64,000 nucleotides of DNA from an uncultured Oscillospiraceae bacterium (GCA_934569045.1 CAKTJX010000009.1:3864-67863); one strand, 5' to 3'. Positions 8,635-17,888 are shown, counted from the stretch's first letter. The notes: generated by a model from the sequence alone, not told the origin. Translations and numbers: made by a program.

Positions 8635-9270
8635 TTGGAAAGCTTGATTTTCGACATCGACGGCACCCTCTGGGACTCCCGGGCGTTGGTGGCCGAGGGG
8701 TATAATATCCAGCTGCGCAAGGAAGGGCTGGAGCGGCTGTGTACCAATGCAGAAGCGTTAAAGCCCCTGTTCGGCAAGGTCATGACCGAGATCGGGGACG
8801 CGCTGTTCGGGGAGTTTCCGCCCGAAATCCGCTATCCGCTGATGGAGCGGTGCATGGCCACGGAGAACGCCTATCTGCGGGAAAACCCCTGCCGCATCGG
8901 CTACCCCGGCGTGCGGGACACCCTGGAGGAGCTGAAAAAGACCCATCGGCTGTTCATCGTCAGCAACAGCCAGCAGGGCTACCCGGAGCTGTGCATCCGC
9001 AAGCTGGGGCTGGAAGGGCTCATTGAGGGCCACCTGTGCTTTGGGGACACCGGCACGGACAAGGGAACCACCATCCGCCGCCTGATGGAGCGCTGGAGCA
9101 TTTCCTCCGCCGCCTATGTGGGCGACACCCAGGGGGACATGGAGGCAACCTACGCCGCGGGGCTGCCCTTCATCTGGGCGGACTACGGCTTTGGTGTGCC
9201 CACCAAATACGATCTGCGGATCTCGGCCTTCCGGGAGCTGCTGACGCTGCGGGAGGAGGGAAAGCTGTGA
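8635..9270 (+). CDS. HAD-superfamily hydrolase, phosphoglycolate-phosphatase-like
   Basis: 211 residues with the four HAD motifs: IFDIDGTLWD (nucleophile Asp7 and Asp9), IVSNSQQ, the lysine in TGTDKGTTI, and YVGDTQGDMEA. The helical cap after motif I places it in subclass I, with phosphoglycolate and beta-phosphoglucomutase-type enzymes; the substrate is not evident. The start is TTG at 8635, preceded by TAAGGAGA. It overlaps the next gene by GTGA, and with udk and the DUF89 protein it suggests a metabolite repair or salvage operon. Confidence 0.85.
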   Translation: MESLIFDIDGTLWDSRALVAEGYNIQLRKEGLERLCTNAEALKPLFGKVMTEIGDALFGEFPPEIRYPLMERCMATENAYLRENPCRIGYPGVRDTLEELKKTHRLFIVSNSQQGYPELCIRKLGLEGLIEGHLCFGDTGTDKGTTIRRLMERWSISSAAYVGDTQGDMEATYAAGLPFIWADYGFGVPTKYDLRISAFRELLTLREEGKL

Positions 9271-10148
9271 GCATCGCCATGGACACCGCCTGCCTGGAGT
9301 GCCAGATGCGCCGGAACCTGGCTGTGGTCCGTGCCCTGGGCACGGAGGAAAAGGCCATGGAATTTATGCGGGGCTGGATGGAGATTGTCCAAAATCTGCC
9401 CCCGGACGCCCCCTCTCCCTGCACGGGGCCTGCCACCAATGAATTGCTGCACAGGCTCTACGGCCTGGATTTGGACCGCTTCAAGCAGGAAAAAGAACAG
9501 TCCAACGCCTTTGCCCTGGAAAACAGGGACCGGGTGCGCCGGGAGGTGGACGCGGCGGAGGACCCCGTCTATGCCGGGCTGCAATTCTCCATTCTGGGCA
9601 ACTATTTAGACTTTTCCGCCTTGCAGGGCCAGGTCAGCTTTGACACCCTGACGGAGATGCTGGAGAAGGCCCGCCATATTGAAGTGGACCGGCCCACCTA
9701 CGAACGGTTCCGGCAGGAGCTCTCCGCGGCAGGGAATCTACTGTACCTGACGGACAACGCCGGGGAAATCGGCTTTGACCGGATTTTTGCCGAGACGCTG
9801 CAAAAGGCCTATCCGAATCTGACCATCACCTTCTGCGTCCGGGGCGGCATTGCCGCCAACGATGCCACCCGCGAAGATGCCCGGGCCGTGGGGCTCCCCT
9901 TCCCGGTCATTGATAACGGCAACTGCGTGGCAGGCACCCTGCCGGAGCTGCTGGGGAAGGAGGCGAAAGCCGCCTTTGACACCGCCGATGTGATTTTTTC
10001 CAAGGGCATGGGCAATGTGGAGACCTTGCTCGGCTGTGGGAAAAATATCTACTACGCCTTCCTTGTAAAGTGCCAGCGCTTTGTAAACCTTATGGGCCGG
10101 CCTCTCATGACCCCCATGCTGGTGCGGGAGCGGGACAGGCGGACTTAA
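9267..10148 (+). CDS. DUF89 / ARMT1-like damage-control phosphatase
   Basis: About 293 residues. The N-terminal MDTACLECQMRRNL resembles the cysteine-bearing start of the small bacterial DUF89 subfamily. LLYLTDNAGEIGFDRIF and VIFSKGMGNVETL carry the conserved Asp/Asn metal ligands and the lysine of this metal-dependent phosphatase family, which hydrolyses damaged sugar phosphates. I prefer the GTG at 9267, nine bases after GGAGGAGGG, over the ATG at 9279. It overlaps the HAD gene (GTGA) and is the last gene of the operon. Confidence 0.85.
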   Translation: MSIAMDTACLECQMRRNLAVVRALGTEEKAMEFMRGWMEIVQNLPPDAPSPCTGPATNELLHRLYGLDLDRFKQEKEQSNAFALENRDRVRREVDAAEDPVYAGLQFSILGNYLDFSALQGQVSFDTLTEMLEKARHIEVDRPTYERFRQELSAAGNLLYLTDNAGEIGFDRIFAETLQKAYPNLTITFCVRGGIAANDATREDARAVGLPFPVIDNGNCVAGTLPELLGKEAKAAFDTADVIFSKGMGNVETLLGCGKNIYYAFLVKCQRFVNLMGRPLMTPMLVRERDRRT

Positions 10149-10235
10149 ATTTGGACACATCCTGGGATTGTGTATAAAAACGGCCTGCAAAGGTAACGAA
10201 AACCACGAAAGAACCGGCCCCTTCCCAGAATTTGC

Positions 10236-10264
10236 TTGACAAAAGATTGGCAAGACGTTACTCT
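10236..10264 (+). promoter_or_regulatory. Possible glgP promoter
   Basis: TTGACA (10236-10241) with a weak TACTCT (10259-10264) 17 bases on; TATACA at 10264-10269 would require a 22-base spacer. The gap 10149-10386 holds nothing else I can recognise. Confidence 0.45.
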
Positions 10265-10386
10265 ATACATTGGACACTGTCCATAGGTTACGAAACACTT
10301 CCCTCTGGACGGTTTTACAGACAGAGAGACCGTTCCCTGTCAGCCAAACACAAAAGGCGGCCCAAGCGCCGCTTGGAGATTGGAGC

Positions 10387-12726
10387 ATGAAGATGAATTA
10401 CGATTGCAATAATATCCTCAAATGGACCGAGGCCCAGCTGAAGTACACCTACGACGTGACGCTGCAGGAGGCCACCCCGCAGGAGCTGCATGAGGCTCTG
10501 GGCGAGGCGGTTATGATGGCCATTTCCGACAACTGGAACAGCAGCAAGCGGGCAAGACTTCAGCAGCGGAAGGCCTACTACTTCTCCGCCGAGTACCTGA
10601 TCGGCCGGCTGGTGTATTCCAACCTGTACAATCTGGGCATCCTGGACGAGATGAAGCAGCTCTTTGCCGCCCGTGGCGTGGATCTGGCCATTCTGGAGGA
10701 TATCGAGGACGCGGCTCTGGGCAACGGCGGTCTGGGCCGTCTGGCAGCCTGCTTCCTGGACAGCGCCGCCAGCTGCGACCTGCCCCTGTCCGGCTACGGC
10801 CTGCGCTATAAGTTCGGCCTGTTCAAGCAGAGCTTCGATGAGCAGGGCAGCCAGAAGGAGAACGCGGACGACTGGGCTAAGTATGGCGACCCCTGGTCCT
10901 ACCGCCGGTACAACCACACCGTCAAGGTCAAGTTCCCGGATCACACCGTGCTGGCCGTGCCCTACGATGTGCCCATCATCGGCTACGGCACCAACAATAT
11001 CAACACCCTGCGCCTGTGGCAGTGCGAGGCCGAGGAGGAGCTGGACTTCAACGCCTTCAACGACCAGGACTACCTGCGGGCTTTGGCCCAGAAGAACAAG
11101 GCAGAGGACATCACCCGTGTGCTCTACCCCAACGACTCCACCTGGGAGGGCAAGCGCCTGCGCATCAAGCAGCAGTATGTGCTGTCCTCCGCCTCCCTGC
11201 AGGATATGCTGCGGACCTTCAAGACTGCCCACGGCAACGATCTGAGCCGGTTTGCCGACTACTACGCCGTGCAGCTGAACGACACCCACCCCGCCATGTC
11301 CATCCCGGAGCTGATCCGGCTGCTGATGGAAGAGGGCATGGACTTTGATCAGAGCTTCTCCATTGCCCAGCGGACCTTCTCCTACACCAACCACACCGTC
11401 ATGAGCGAGGCCCTGGAAAAGTGGCCCCTGGATCTGCTGGGCAGCGTGGTGCCGGAGATTGTGGACATCATCCGCCGCATTGACGACAAGCTGAAGCGGG
11501 AGCATCCGGGCCTGTATATTATCAAGGACAACACCGCCCACATGGCGAACCTTTCCGTCTATGTCAGCAGCTACGTCAACGGCGTGGCCGAAATCCACAG
11601 CCAGATTCTGAAGGACGACCTGTTCCGCGACTGGTACCAGGTCTTCCCCGACCGGTTCCAGAACAAGACCAACGGTGTCACTCCCCGGCGCTGGCTGGGC
11701 CTGTGCAACCCGGAGCTGACCCAGCTGCTGAAGTACCGCATCGGCGGCGACTTCCTGAAGGACCTGGACCGTCTGGCCGCCCTGAAGCCCATGATCGACG
11801 ATGACATGGTGCGTCAGTTCAACGCCCTCAAGCGGGAGAAGAAGGAGCAGCTGTGCAAGGTCATCGCCGAGCACGAGGGCGTGCAGCTGAACCCGGACTT
11901 CATCTTTGACGTGCAGGTAAAGCGGCTCCACGAGTACAAGCGGCAGCTGATGAACGCCCTGTCCATTGTGGATATCTATTTCCGCCTGAAGAACGGCGAG
12001 CTGCCGGACTTCCATCCCACCGCCTTCATCTTCGGCGCCAAGTCCGCCCCCGGCTATGCCCGGGCCAAGGCCATCATCCGCTACATCAACCGGATCGCCA
12101 AGATGATCAACAACGATCCCGATGTGGCCGACAAGCTGAAGGTGGTCTTTGTTCAGAACTACAACTGCTCCTACGCCGAACACATCATCCCCGCCGCCGA
12201 TATCTCCGAGCAGATCTCCCCCGCCGGCACCGAGGCTTCCGGCACCGGCAACATGAAGCTGATGCTCAACGGCGCGGTGACCCTGGGCACCCTGGACGGT
12301 GCCAACGTGGAAATCGCACAGGAGGCCGGCATCGAGAACGAGTATATCTTCGGCCACACCGTTCAGGAGATCAACGCCGCCAAGGACAGCTACTATGCCC
12401 GGGGCATCTACGACTCCGACTACCACCTGCACCGTGCCATTGACACCCTGGTGGACGGCACCGTGCCCACGGACGATGCCCAGCGGGAGCTGTACCACGC
12501 CCTGCTGGACGGCGCTTCCTGGCACAAGGCGGACAACTACTTTGTGCTGCTGGACTACGCCTCCTACATGGATGCCAAGCTCCGCGCCAACCACGACTAC
12601 GCCGACCGTCTGGCCTTCGGCCACAAGTGCCTGGAGAACGTAGCCTCCGCCTCCAAGTTCTCCTCCGACCGTACCATCCGCCAGTATTCCGACGAGATCT
12701 GGCACATCAAGCCGGTGAAGTTCTAA
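10387..12726 (+). CDS. glgP: Glycogen/starch phosphorylase
   Basis: A 779-residue family GT35 enzyme that releases glucose-1-phosphate from alpha-1,4-glucan. Recognisable blocks are AYYFSAEYLIGR, ALGNGGLGRLAACFLDS, GYGLRYKFGLF, KTNGVTPRRWL and GTEASGTGNMKLMLNG, in which the PLP-binding lysine is about residue 624. The ATG at 10387 is preceded by GGAGATTGGAGC; the frame is open for 39 codons upstream, but that part overlaps the promoter. Monocistronic with a terminator. A long open frame antisense to this gene comes from strong codon bias, not from a second gene. Confidence 0.96.
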   Translation: MKMNYDCNNILKWTEAQLKYTYDVTLQEATPQELHEALGEAVMMAISDNWNSSKRARLQQRKAYYFSAEYLIGRLVYSNLYNLGILDEMKQLFAARGVDLAILEDIEDAALGNGGLGRLAACFLDSAASCDLPLSGYGLRYKFGLFKQSFDEQGSQKENADDWAKYGDPWSYRRYNHTVKVKFPDHTVLAVPYDVPIIGYGTNNINTLRLWQCEAEEELDFNAFNDQDYLRALAQKNKAEDITRVLYPNDSTWEGKRLRIKQQYVLSSASLQDMLRTFKTAHGNDLSRFADYYAVQLNDTHPAMSIPELIRLLMEEGMDFDQSFSIAQRTFSYTNHTVMSEALEKWPLDLLGSVVPEIVDIIRRIDDKLKREHPGLYIIKDNTAHMANLSVYVSSYVNGVAEIHSQILKDDLFRDWYQVFPDRFQNKTNGVTPRRWLGLCNPELTQLLKYRIGGDFLKDLDRLAALKPMIDDDMVRQFNALKREKKEQLCKVIAEHEGVQLNPDFIFDVQVKRLHEYKRQLMNALSIVDIYFRLKNGELPDFHPTAFIFGAKSAPGYARAKAIIRYINRIAKMINNDPDVADKLKVVFVQNYNCSYAEHIIPAADISEQISPAGTEASGTGNMKLMLNGAVTLGTLDGANVEIAQEAGIENEYIFGHTVQEINAAKDSYYARGIYDSDYHLHRAIDTLVDGTVPTDDAQRELYHALLDGASWHKADNYFVLLDYASYMDAKLRANHDYADRLAFGHKCLENVASASKFSSDRTIRQYSDEIWHIKPVKF

Positions 12727-12739
12727 AAACCGCATAAAA

Positions 12740-12772
12740 AATCAGCCAGCAGAAATGTTGGCTGATTTTTTT
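12740..12772 (+). terminator. Terminator of glgP
   Basis: AATCAGCCA ... TGGCTGATT followed by a run of Ts, 13 bases after the stop. Confidence 0.88.
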
Positions 12773-12788
12773 CGCTCAAAGTACTGAC

Positions 12789-12847
12789 GCGCCCGGTTGA
12801 ACGTATACCCTGACGGGGAACCCCTACCTTCCCCAAGGGGAAGGCGG
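12789..12847. repeat. RPT-B repeat, single-ended fragment
   Basis: GCGCCCGGTTGAACGTATAC followed by CCTACCTTCCCCAAGGGG resembles the left end of the MITE-like element at 59283. Related short copies occur at 28237 and 57776. Confidence 0.6.
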
Positions 12848-12855
12848 TGGGGATC

Positions 12856-14088
12856 TCATGGCAGCAGCAGAACGGTGACATCGTTGACATTGGTGCCGGT
12901 GGGCCCGGTAAAGATCAGACCGTCTACGGCCTTCAGGGCGGTGTAGGCATCGTTTCGGTTCAGGACCGCTTCAACCGCATAGCCCTTTTCCGCCAAGGCC
13001 TCCGCGGTGCGGCCGTCTACGAAGCCCCCCGCCGCATCGGTGGGGCCGTCAGTGCCGTCGCTGCCGATGCTGAACAGAGCCGCCCGGAGGCCCGCCAGCT
13101 GGGGCGCGGCGGCAAGGGCCAGCTCTTGGTTGCGCCCGCCCTTGCCGCTGCCCAGAAGCTTCACCACCGTTTCGCCCCCTGCCAGGTAGGCGGTTTTCCC
13201 CTGCCCCGCGTGGGTCCGGGCAATGGAGCCCAGGAAGCTGCCCGCTTCCCGGGCCTGACAGCTGAGCTGATCCGTCAGCAGGACAGGGCGGTAGCCCAGG
13301 GTCCGGCAGCGCTCCGCCGCGGCGGCACACAGATGCCGCACACTGCCGGTAATCCGGCAGTCTACATTTTCCAGGGCCTTCGGCGTCTCCCGGTCCAGCA
13401 GGGACCAGGCCAGCGGGGAAAGCTTCAAGTGATAGCCCTCCGCCACCACCCGGGCGTCAGCACAGGTGCTGCTGTCCGGGCTGACGGGGCCGGAGGCGAT
13501 CATATCCAGCGGGTCCCCCAGGATATCGCTGAGCACAATGCCAAAAACACGGGCAGGCGCGCAGGCCTGGGCAAACCGGCCGCCTTTTACCCCGGAAAGC
13601 CGCTTGCGGATTGCGTTGATCTGGGTAATGCCCGCCCCGCAGGCCAGCAGCTGGTTATTGATGTCCTGTAATTCTTCCAGCGGAATCAGGGGCTTTTCCA
13701 GCAGGGCGCTGCCGCCGCCGGAGAGCAGGAACAGAACCGTATCCTGCTCCGTCAAGCCCCGGACCATGTTCAGCGCCGCCGCCGTGGCGTGAACGCCGTT
13801 TTCATCCGGCACCGGATGGCCCGCCTCATAGCACACGAGATTCCCGATCGGCCCCTTGCTGTGGCCGTATTTTGTAATCAGCATCCCCCGGGTAATCCGG
13901 CTGCCCAGCGCCTCCCAGGCGGCATTGCTCATCTGCCAGGCCGCCTTGCCCACGGCGATCAGCACGATTTTTCCGGGGAATTCCGCCTGCGCCAGGGCGC
14001 TTTTCACCGCGGCATCGGGCTGCACGGCGGCAATGGCCGCCTCCCAGATGGTCTGCGCGTCGGCGCGCAAAGTCTTCCATTGTGTCAT
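12856..14088 (-). CDS. Glycerate 2-kinase (MOFRL family)
   Basis: About 410 residues of the GckA/TtuD family, which phosphorylates D-glycerate to 2-phosphoglycerate for entry into lower glycolysis. The N-terminal glycerate-kinase domain contains VLFLLSGGGSALLEKP and INAIRKRLSGVKGG; the C-terminal MOFRL domain contains AYLAGGETVVKL, GKGGRNQELALAAA and GSDGTDGPTDAAGG. The ATG at 14086-14088 has AAAGGAG upstream, and an extra 15-codon extension is rejected for lack of one. Last gene of the esterase-permease-kinase operon facing a GntR regulator. Confidence 0.9.
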   Translation of the reverse strand: MTQWKTLRADAQTIWEAAIAAVQPDAAVKSALAQAEFPGKIVLIAVGKAAWQMSNAAWEALGSRITRGMLITKYGHSKGPIGNLVCYEAGHPVPDENGVHATAAALNMVRGLTEQDTVLFLLSGGGSALLEKPLIPLEELQDINNQLLACGAGITQINAIRKRLSGVKGGRFAQACAPARVFGIVLSDILGDPLDMIASGPVSPDSSTCADARVVAEGYHLKLSPLAWSLLDRETPKALENVDCRITGSVRHLCAAAAERCRTLGYRPVLLTDQLSCQAREAGSFLGSIARTHAGQGKTAYLAGGETVVKLLGSGKGGRNQELALAAAPQLAGLRAALFSIGSDGTDGPTDAAGGFVDGRTAEALAEKGYAVEAVLNRNDAYTALKAVDGLIFTGPTGTNVNDVTVLLLP

Positions 14089-14178
14089 TGATTTTCTCCT
14101 TTCCAGTTGAACAGAAAGCGGCGGGGCCGTCAAGGGATGCCGCAGCAGTCCTTTTCGGCCCCGCCGATGGTCGCGGGA

Positions 14179-15543
14179 TTATGCCAGACCGGGCAGGAAC
14201 TTCAGCATGGCCAGGATGCACAGCACCGCAAAGCCAACCACGCAGGCGATCAGATTGCCGCCGGTATGGGCGATGAAGGTCTCCTTCATGGACAGGCCGT
14301 TGAATTCCTTGACCTCCCAGAATGCGCCGTCAGTGGGCAGGCAGATGCCGAGGCCGCCCAGGCACACGGCCAGACCCACAATGATGGGGTTCGCGCCGGT
14401 GGATTCCAGCAGAGGCGCCACCAGAGAGGCGGTGGTGACCAGCGCCGTCGCGGAGGAGCCCAGGGCCGCCTTCAGCAGTACGGACATGATAAAGGCCATG
14501 ACGAACAGTGGAATATTGCTGGCGGAGACAAAGGAGCCCAGCACATTGCCGATGCCGGAGGCGGAAATGATGGCACCGTAGGAGCCGGAGGCGGCGAGAA
14601 TGAAGAACACATCGCCCACATCATTGAGGCTGGAGGCAAAAATCTTGCTGGGAGCCTTGTCGATGTACTTGCGGAGCATGACCCAGGCAACCAGCACGGA
14701 CAGCAGCAGGGCGCCCACGCCGTTGGAGGCGGACAGGAAGGTGCAGATGTTCAGAATGAACGCCGCCTGGGTGGCGTAGGGCATCAGGGTCGCGAACAGA
14801 ATCAGGATGATGGGCAGCAGAATCAGGAAGATGGCGGTACCGGCGGAGGGGTGGACGGCCTTCTGGGTCTTCTGAATCTCCGCAATGGCCTCGTTATCGG
14901 TGACATCCGCGCCATCGGTGTTGGTGCTGAACTTCTTGGTCAGGTAGTTGCCGTACAGAGTGCCGCCGCAGATGCTGGCGGGCAGGCTGATGATGAGGGA
15001 ATACAGAATGAACAGTCCCACATTCGCCCCCATGGAACCGGCCACAGCCAGAGGACCTGGGGTGGGGATTACCAGGCAGTGGGTGCACATCAAGCCTACC
15101 ACCAGGGCGGTGGTATAGCCGATGACGTTCTTCTTGGTGTGCTTGGCAAGGGTGGTGCAGATGGGGTTCAGAATGATATAGGCAGGGCCCATGAATACGG
15201 GGATGGACACCAGGTAGCCGGTGGCATTCAGGGCCACATTGGCCTTCTTGCTGCCGAACTTGCGCAGCATAGCCAGGGCCAGCTGGTCAGTGGCGCCGGA
15301 TTCCGCCAGGATGCCGCCCAGGATGGAGCCCAGACCGACCACAATACCCAGGGCAGCCATCATATTGCCAAAGCCGCTTGCAACCGTGGAGACCAGATCC
15401 TTGGCGGGCATTCCCAGGAGGATGCCGGTGAACAACGCCGTAATCAGCATCATAACGCCGGAGTCCATTTTCAGCTTGATGATGCCGAACAGCAAAACAA
15501 ACAGACTGACAAAGAAAATCGCGATAATCATACCGTTGCTCAT
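14179..15543 (-). CDS. GntP-family permease (gluconate/glycerate-type symporter)
   Basis: 454 residues with 12-14 hydrophobic segments. GIVVGLGSILGGILAESGA near residue 75, MCTHCLVIPTPGPLA and the C-terminal SSATALVTTASLVAPL and GGLGICLPTDGAFW blocks are typical of GntP proton symporters for small sugar acids. The adjoining glycerate kinase suggests glycerate as substrate, but that is inference; gluconate and other acids remain possible. It lies 90 bases upstream of the kinase and 18 bases downstream of the esterase. Confidence 0.9.
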   Translation of the reverse strand: MSNGMIIAIFFVSLFVLLFGIIKLKMDSGVMMLITALFTGILLGMPAKDLVSTVASGFGNMMAALGIVVGLGSILGGILAESGATDQLALAMLRKFGSKKANVALNATGYLVSIPVFMGPAYIILNPICTTLAKHTKKNVIGYTTALVVGLMCTHCLVIPTPGPLAVAGSMGANVGLFILYSLIISLPASICGGTLYGNYLTKKFSTNTDGADVTDNEAIAEIQKTQKAVHPSAGTAIFLILLPIILILFATLMPYATQAAFILNICTFLSASNGVGALLLSVLVAWVMLRKYIDKAPSKIFASSLNDVGDVFFILAASGSYGAIISASGIGNVLGSFVSASNIPLFVMAFIMSVLLKAALGSSATALVTTASLVAPLLESTGANPIIVGLAVCLGGLGICLPTDGAFWEVKEFNGLSMKETFIAHTGGNLIACVVGFAVLCILAMLKFLPGLA

Positions 15544-15561
15544 TTTTCTAGCTTCCTTTCT

Positions 15562-16713
15562 CTATTTCATAGTGTCCCGGAGGAACGCGGCCTCCAGATC
15601 GTAAATCCATTCCTTTTCAAAATCGTGGATATCGTGGTGGGCCCCGTCCACCACCTGGAAGCGGACCTTATCCATGCCCGCCTCGTGGAGAATTTTCGCG
15701 GCGAAGTGGGTCGTCTGGAGGATGGAAACCACCTGATCCTGATTGCCGCTGAGGAACAGGAAGGGCGGGCAGTGCGAATCCACATAGCTCTCCGGGTTGG
15801 CGATCTGATCCATCCACGCCCGCTGGCCGGACAGGCCGCCAAGCAGGACACTCTCGATGGAGCTCCGGTCCCCGTATTCATCAATGATGGTATCATTGCC
15901 CCGCACCATGGACTCGATTTTGAAATACTCCGCCATCATGCCGATATCCGCCGGGCAGTACAGAGCGATCACTGCCTGGACCTGATCGGACACGTCCTGG
16001 TTGGGCCAGCGGGTGTCCGTCAGCGCGCCGGAGGCCGCGGAGGTGGCCGCCAGGGCGGCATAGTGGGCTCCGGCGCTCTCTCCCAGCAGGGCAATCCGGT
16101 CCGGGTCCAGATGATATTCCTTCGCGTGCTTGCGCACAAACCGGACGGCGGCGCGGACCTCCTGCACCTGCACCGGGAAAACCGCCTGGAAGCTCATGGA
16201 ATAGTTGATGCTCACCACGGCGAAGCCCCGCTTCAGCAGATTCAGGGCGGGCTCCAGCTTGTGGGAGCTCTTGCGCCCGAAATACCACCCGCCGCCGAAG
16301 ATATCGATGATCACGGGGAAGGGGCCCTCTCCCTCGTTGGGCAGGTAGATATCCAGCAGGCGGGTATCCTCCGGGGCGGGGAAGGGCGATGTAGAGGTGT
16401 CCCGCACCGTCCCCTGGGAGGGAACCGCCTCTTGGTCGGAGGCCGTTTCAATCCGGGCCCGCTCCGCTTCCAGGTTCATGGCGGCGGTGGGGCCGGTGGG
16501 GCCGGTCTGCGTCTCCGGCTGGGCAAAGACCATGCCGGGGTAGTTGGAGGGGCCCTCGTCCTTGTCCGCCTCCGTCTTCCACTGGCCGTCAGGGGTGAAG
16601 AAGGTGGGCATCATCCAGTCACCCTGGGGGGCATACCGGATGTCCAGAAATTTGCGTCGGACAAATCCCGTATCCGCCGGGAGAAACTGGCGCTTCTGGT
16701 CGATAAATTTCAA
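15562..16713 (-). CDS. Alpha/beta-hydrolase, carboxylesterase of the BD-FAE/Aes type
   Basis: A 383-residue cytosolic protein without a signal peptide. The first ~110 residues are poorly conserved and proline/threonine-rich. The catalytic domain begins at LLDIYLPNEGEGPFPVIIDI, has an oxyanion-hole FGGGWYFG, the nucleophile in LLGESAGAHYAAL, a likely Asp in LSGNQDQVV and a His in DGAHHDIHDFE. This pattern fits acetyl/feruloyl esterases. As first gene of an operon with a sugar-acid permease and glycerate kinase, it may free the acid from an ester after uptake. GAAAGGAGAG precedes the ATG. Confidence 0.85.
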   Translation of the reverse strand: MKFIDQKRQFLPADTGFVRRKFLDIRYAPQGDWMMPTFFTPDGQWKTEADKDEGPSNYPGMVFAQPETQTGPTGPTAAMNLEAERARIETASDQEAVPSQGTVRDTSTSPFPAPEDTRLLDIYLPNEGEGPFPVIIDIFGGGWYFGRKSSHKLEPALNLLKRGFAVVSINYSMSFQAVFPVQVQEVRAAVRFVRKHAKEYHLDPDRIALLGESAGAHYAALAATSAASGALTDTRWPNQDVSDQVQAVIALYCPADIGMMAEYFKIESMVRGNDTIIDEYGDRSSIESVLLGGLSGQRAWMDQIANPESYVDSHCPPFLFLSGNQDQVVSILQTTHFAAKILHEAGMDKVRFQVVDGAHHDIHDFEKEWIYDLEAAFLRDTMK

Positions 16714-16792
16714 GGTTTTTCTCTCCTTTCAAGTGCCTTACGCGGCACATAAATTACATTTGGATTTTCCGTGCTTCTCTCAAATAGATATA

Positions 16793-16834
16793 ATTGTTAT
16801 ACATTTATATTATTCGACAGAATCAAAAAGTCAA
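16793..16834 (-). promoter_or_regulatory. Promoter of the glycerate operon with a GntR-type operator
   Basis: On the minus strand TTGACT (16829-16834) is followed 16-17 bases later by TAATAT/AATATA (16806-16812). Immediately downstream, TTGTTATACAT (16794-16804) contains TGT-TAT-ACA, which fits the GTnnnAC core of FadR-type GntR operators. Its place at the transcription start suggests repression by the divergent regulator. The 308-bp gap holds no other gene. Confidence 0.6.
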
Positions 16835-16945
16835 GAGGAAAATAGGCCCCAAAAGGAAGTTTGTGAGGTCTGCGAAAAAGCGGAAAGCAGAAATTGTGCA
16901 GAGTGATGGGGCGCTGAAATTTATGGGATTTTCCGAAAGAAACAA

Positions 16946-16974
16946 TTGCCTTTCCGCGCCGTCCGGGTTATAAT
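16946..16974 (+). promoter_or_regulatory. Promoter of the divergent gntR gene
   Basis: TTGCCT (16946-16951), 17 bases, TATAAT (16969-16974). Confidence 0.7.
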
Positions 16975-17021
16975 AACAGGAAAACAGCGGCGAAGCCCAC
17001 TGTGGAATGGGAGCAATATCA

Positions 17022-17795
17022 ATGGCAGAGATTCGTTCAGATCGGATTCAGCGCAAAAGCGTCAGTGAGCAGATTTTTGATATTCTAAAAGAGAAAATCC
17101 TCACCCGGCAATGGCAGCCCGGGGAAAAAATTCCCTCAGAAACGGAGCTGGCCGCCAGCTTCGGTGTCAGCCGTCTTTCCGCCCGAACGGCGCTGCAGCG
17201 GCTGTCCGCCCTGGGGCTGGTGGAAATCCGGGTTGGAGACGGCACCTACATCAAGGAATCGCCGCTGGACGATCTGCTGCTGGAGGGCTCTGACCTGCTG
17301 ATGTCCGTCCGGACGGAGGACGACATGAGCGATTTCCGGGGACTGTTTGAGCAGAGCTATATGATTCTGGCCTGTGAGCGCCGCACGGAGGAAGACATTG
17401 CCCTGGTCCGGGAAATTCTGGACCGGATGGAGCGGCACGCCCGGGCGGGAGAGCTGGAGGCCTATCTGGAAGCGGACAACGAGCTCCACCGCAGCCTCTG
17501 TGAGATTGCCCAGAATCAATACTTCTCCGTGGTTTACAAGCTGATGGAGAAAACCTTCATCGCGCAATACCGGATCAATACGGAGTACTTCTCCCACCTG
17601 CCCCAGAATTCCCTGAACCGGGAGGACGAGAACTACTACCTGCTGGAGCTGTGCAGAGGCCACCGGGACTACCTGGAGGCCCTGATCCGGCAGGACGCGG
17701 CAATCTGCGTGCGCTATCAGTCCAGTTACCTGCGCATCTACAAAGAAAACCGCCATGTGCGGCGGAAAAAGCAGGAGAAAACGGAGAAAGCATAA
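17022..17795 (+). CDS. GntR-family transcriptional regulator (FadR subfamily)
   Basis: About 257 residues. The winged helix at residues ~10-75 contains PGEKIPSETELAASFGVSR and VRVGDGTYI-like wing residues. The C-terminal all-helical FCD domain carries the metal-ligand pattern in EADNELHRSLCEIAQNQ and later HRDYLEAL. Such proteins release DNA when an organic acid binds. It is transcribed away from the esterase-GntP-glycerate kinase operon and is its likely repressor. The ATG at 17022 follows GGGAG by eight bases; an ATG at 17007 is possible. Confidence 0.9.
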   Translation: MAEIRSDRIQRKSVSEQIFDILKEKILTRQWQPGEKIPSETELAASFGVSRLSARTALQRLSALGLVEIRVGDGTYIKESPLDDLLLEGSDLLMSVRTEDDMSDFRGLFEQSYMILACERRTEEDIALVREILDRMERHARAGELEAYLEADNELHRSLCEIAQNQYFSVVYKLMEKTFIAQYRINTEYFSHLPQNSLNREDENYYLLELCRGHRDYLEALIRQDAAICVRYQSSYLRIYKENRHVRRKKQEKTEKA

Positions 17796-17800
17796 TAGGG

Positions 17801-17837
17801 GCCCCAGTCGACAGCTTTGTTGGCTGGGGCTCGTTTT
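17801..17837 (+). terminator. Terminator of gntR
   Basis: A 13-bp stem GCCCCAGTCGACA / TGTTGGCTGGGGC with a GCTT loop, followed by TCGTTTT. Confidence 0.85.
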
Positions 17838-17859
17838 CCCCTCACGCCTGAAAAAAATG

Positions 17860-17888
17860 TTGCAATGCGTCCTGCGCACTGGTATACT
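17860..17888 (+). promoter_or_regulatory. Promoter of the Na/phosphate cotransporter gene
   Basis: TTGCAA (17860-17865), 17 bases, TATACT (17883-17888). Confidence 0.7.

Noticed and set aside
10315-12735. An 800-residue open frame antisense to glgP
   Set aside because: It is hydrophobic and Val/Gly/Leu-rich in the way typical of the reverse frame of a GC3-biased gene, and glgP on the other strand is unmistakable.
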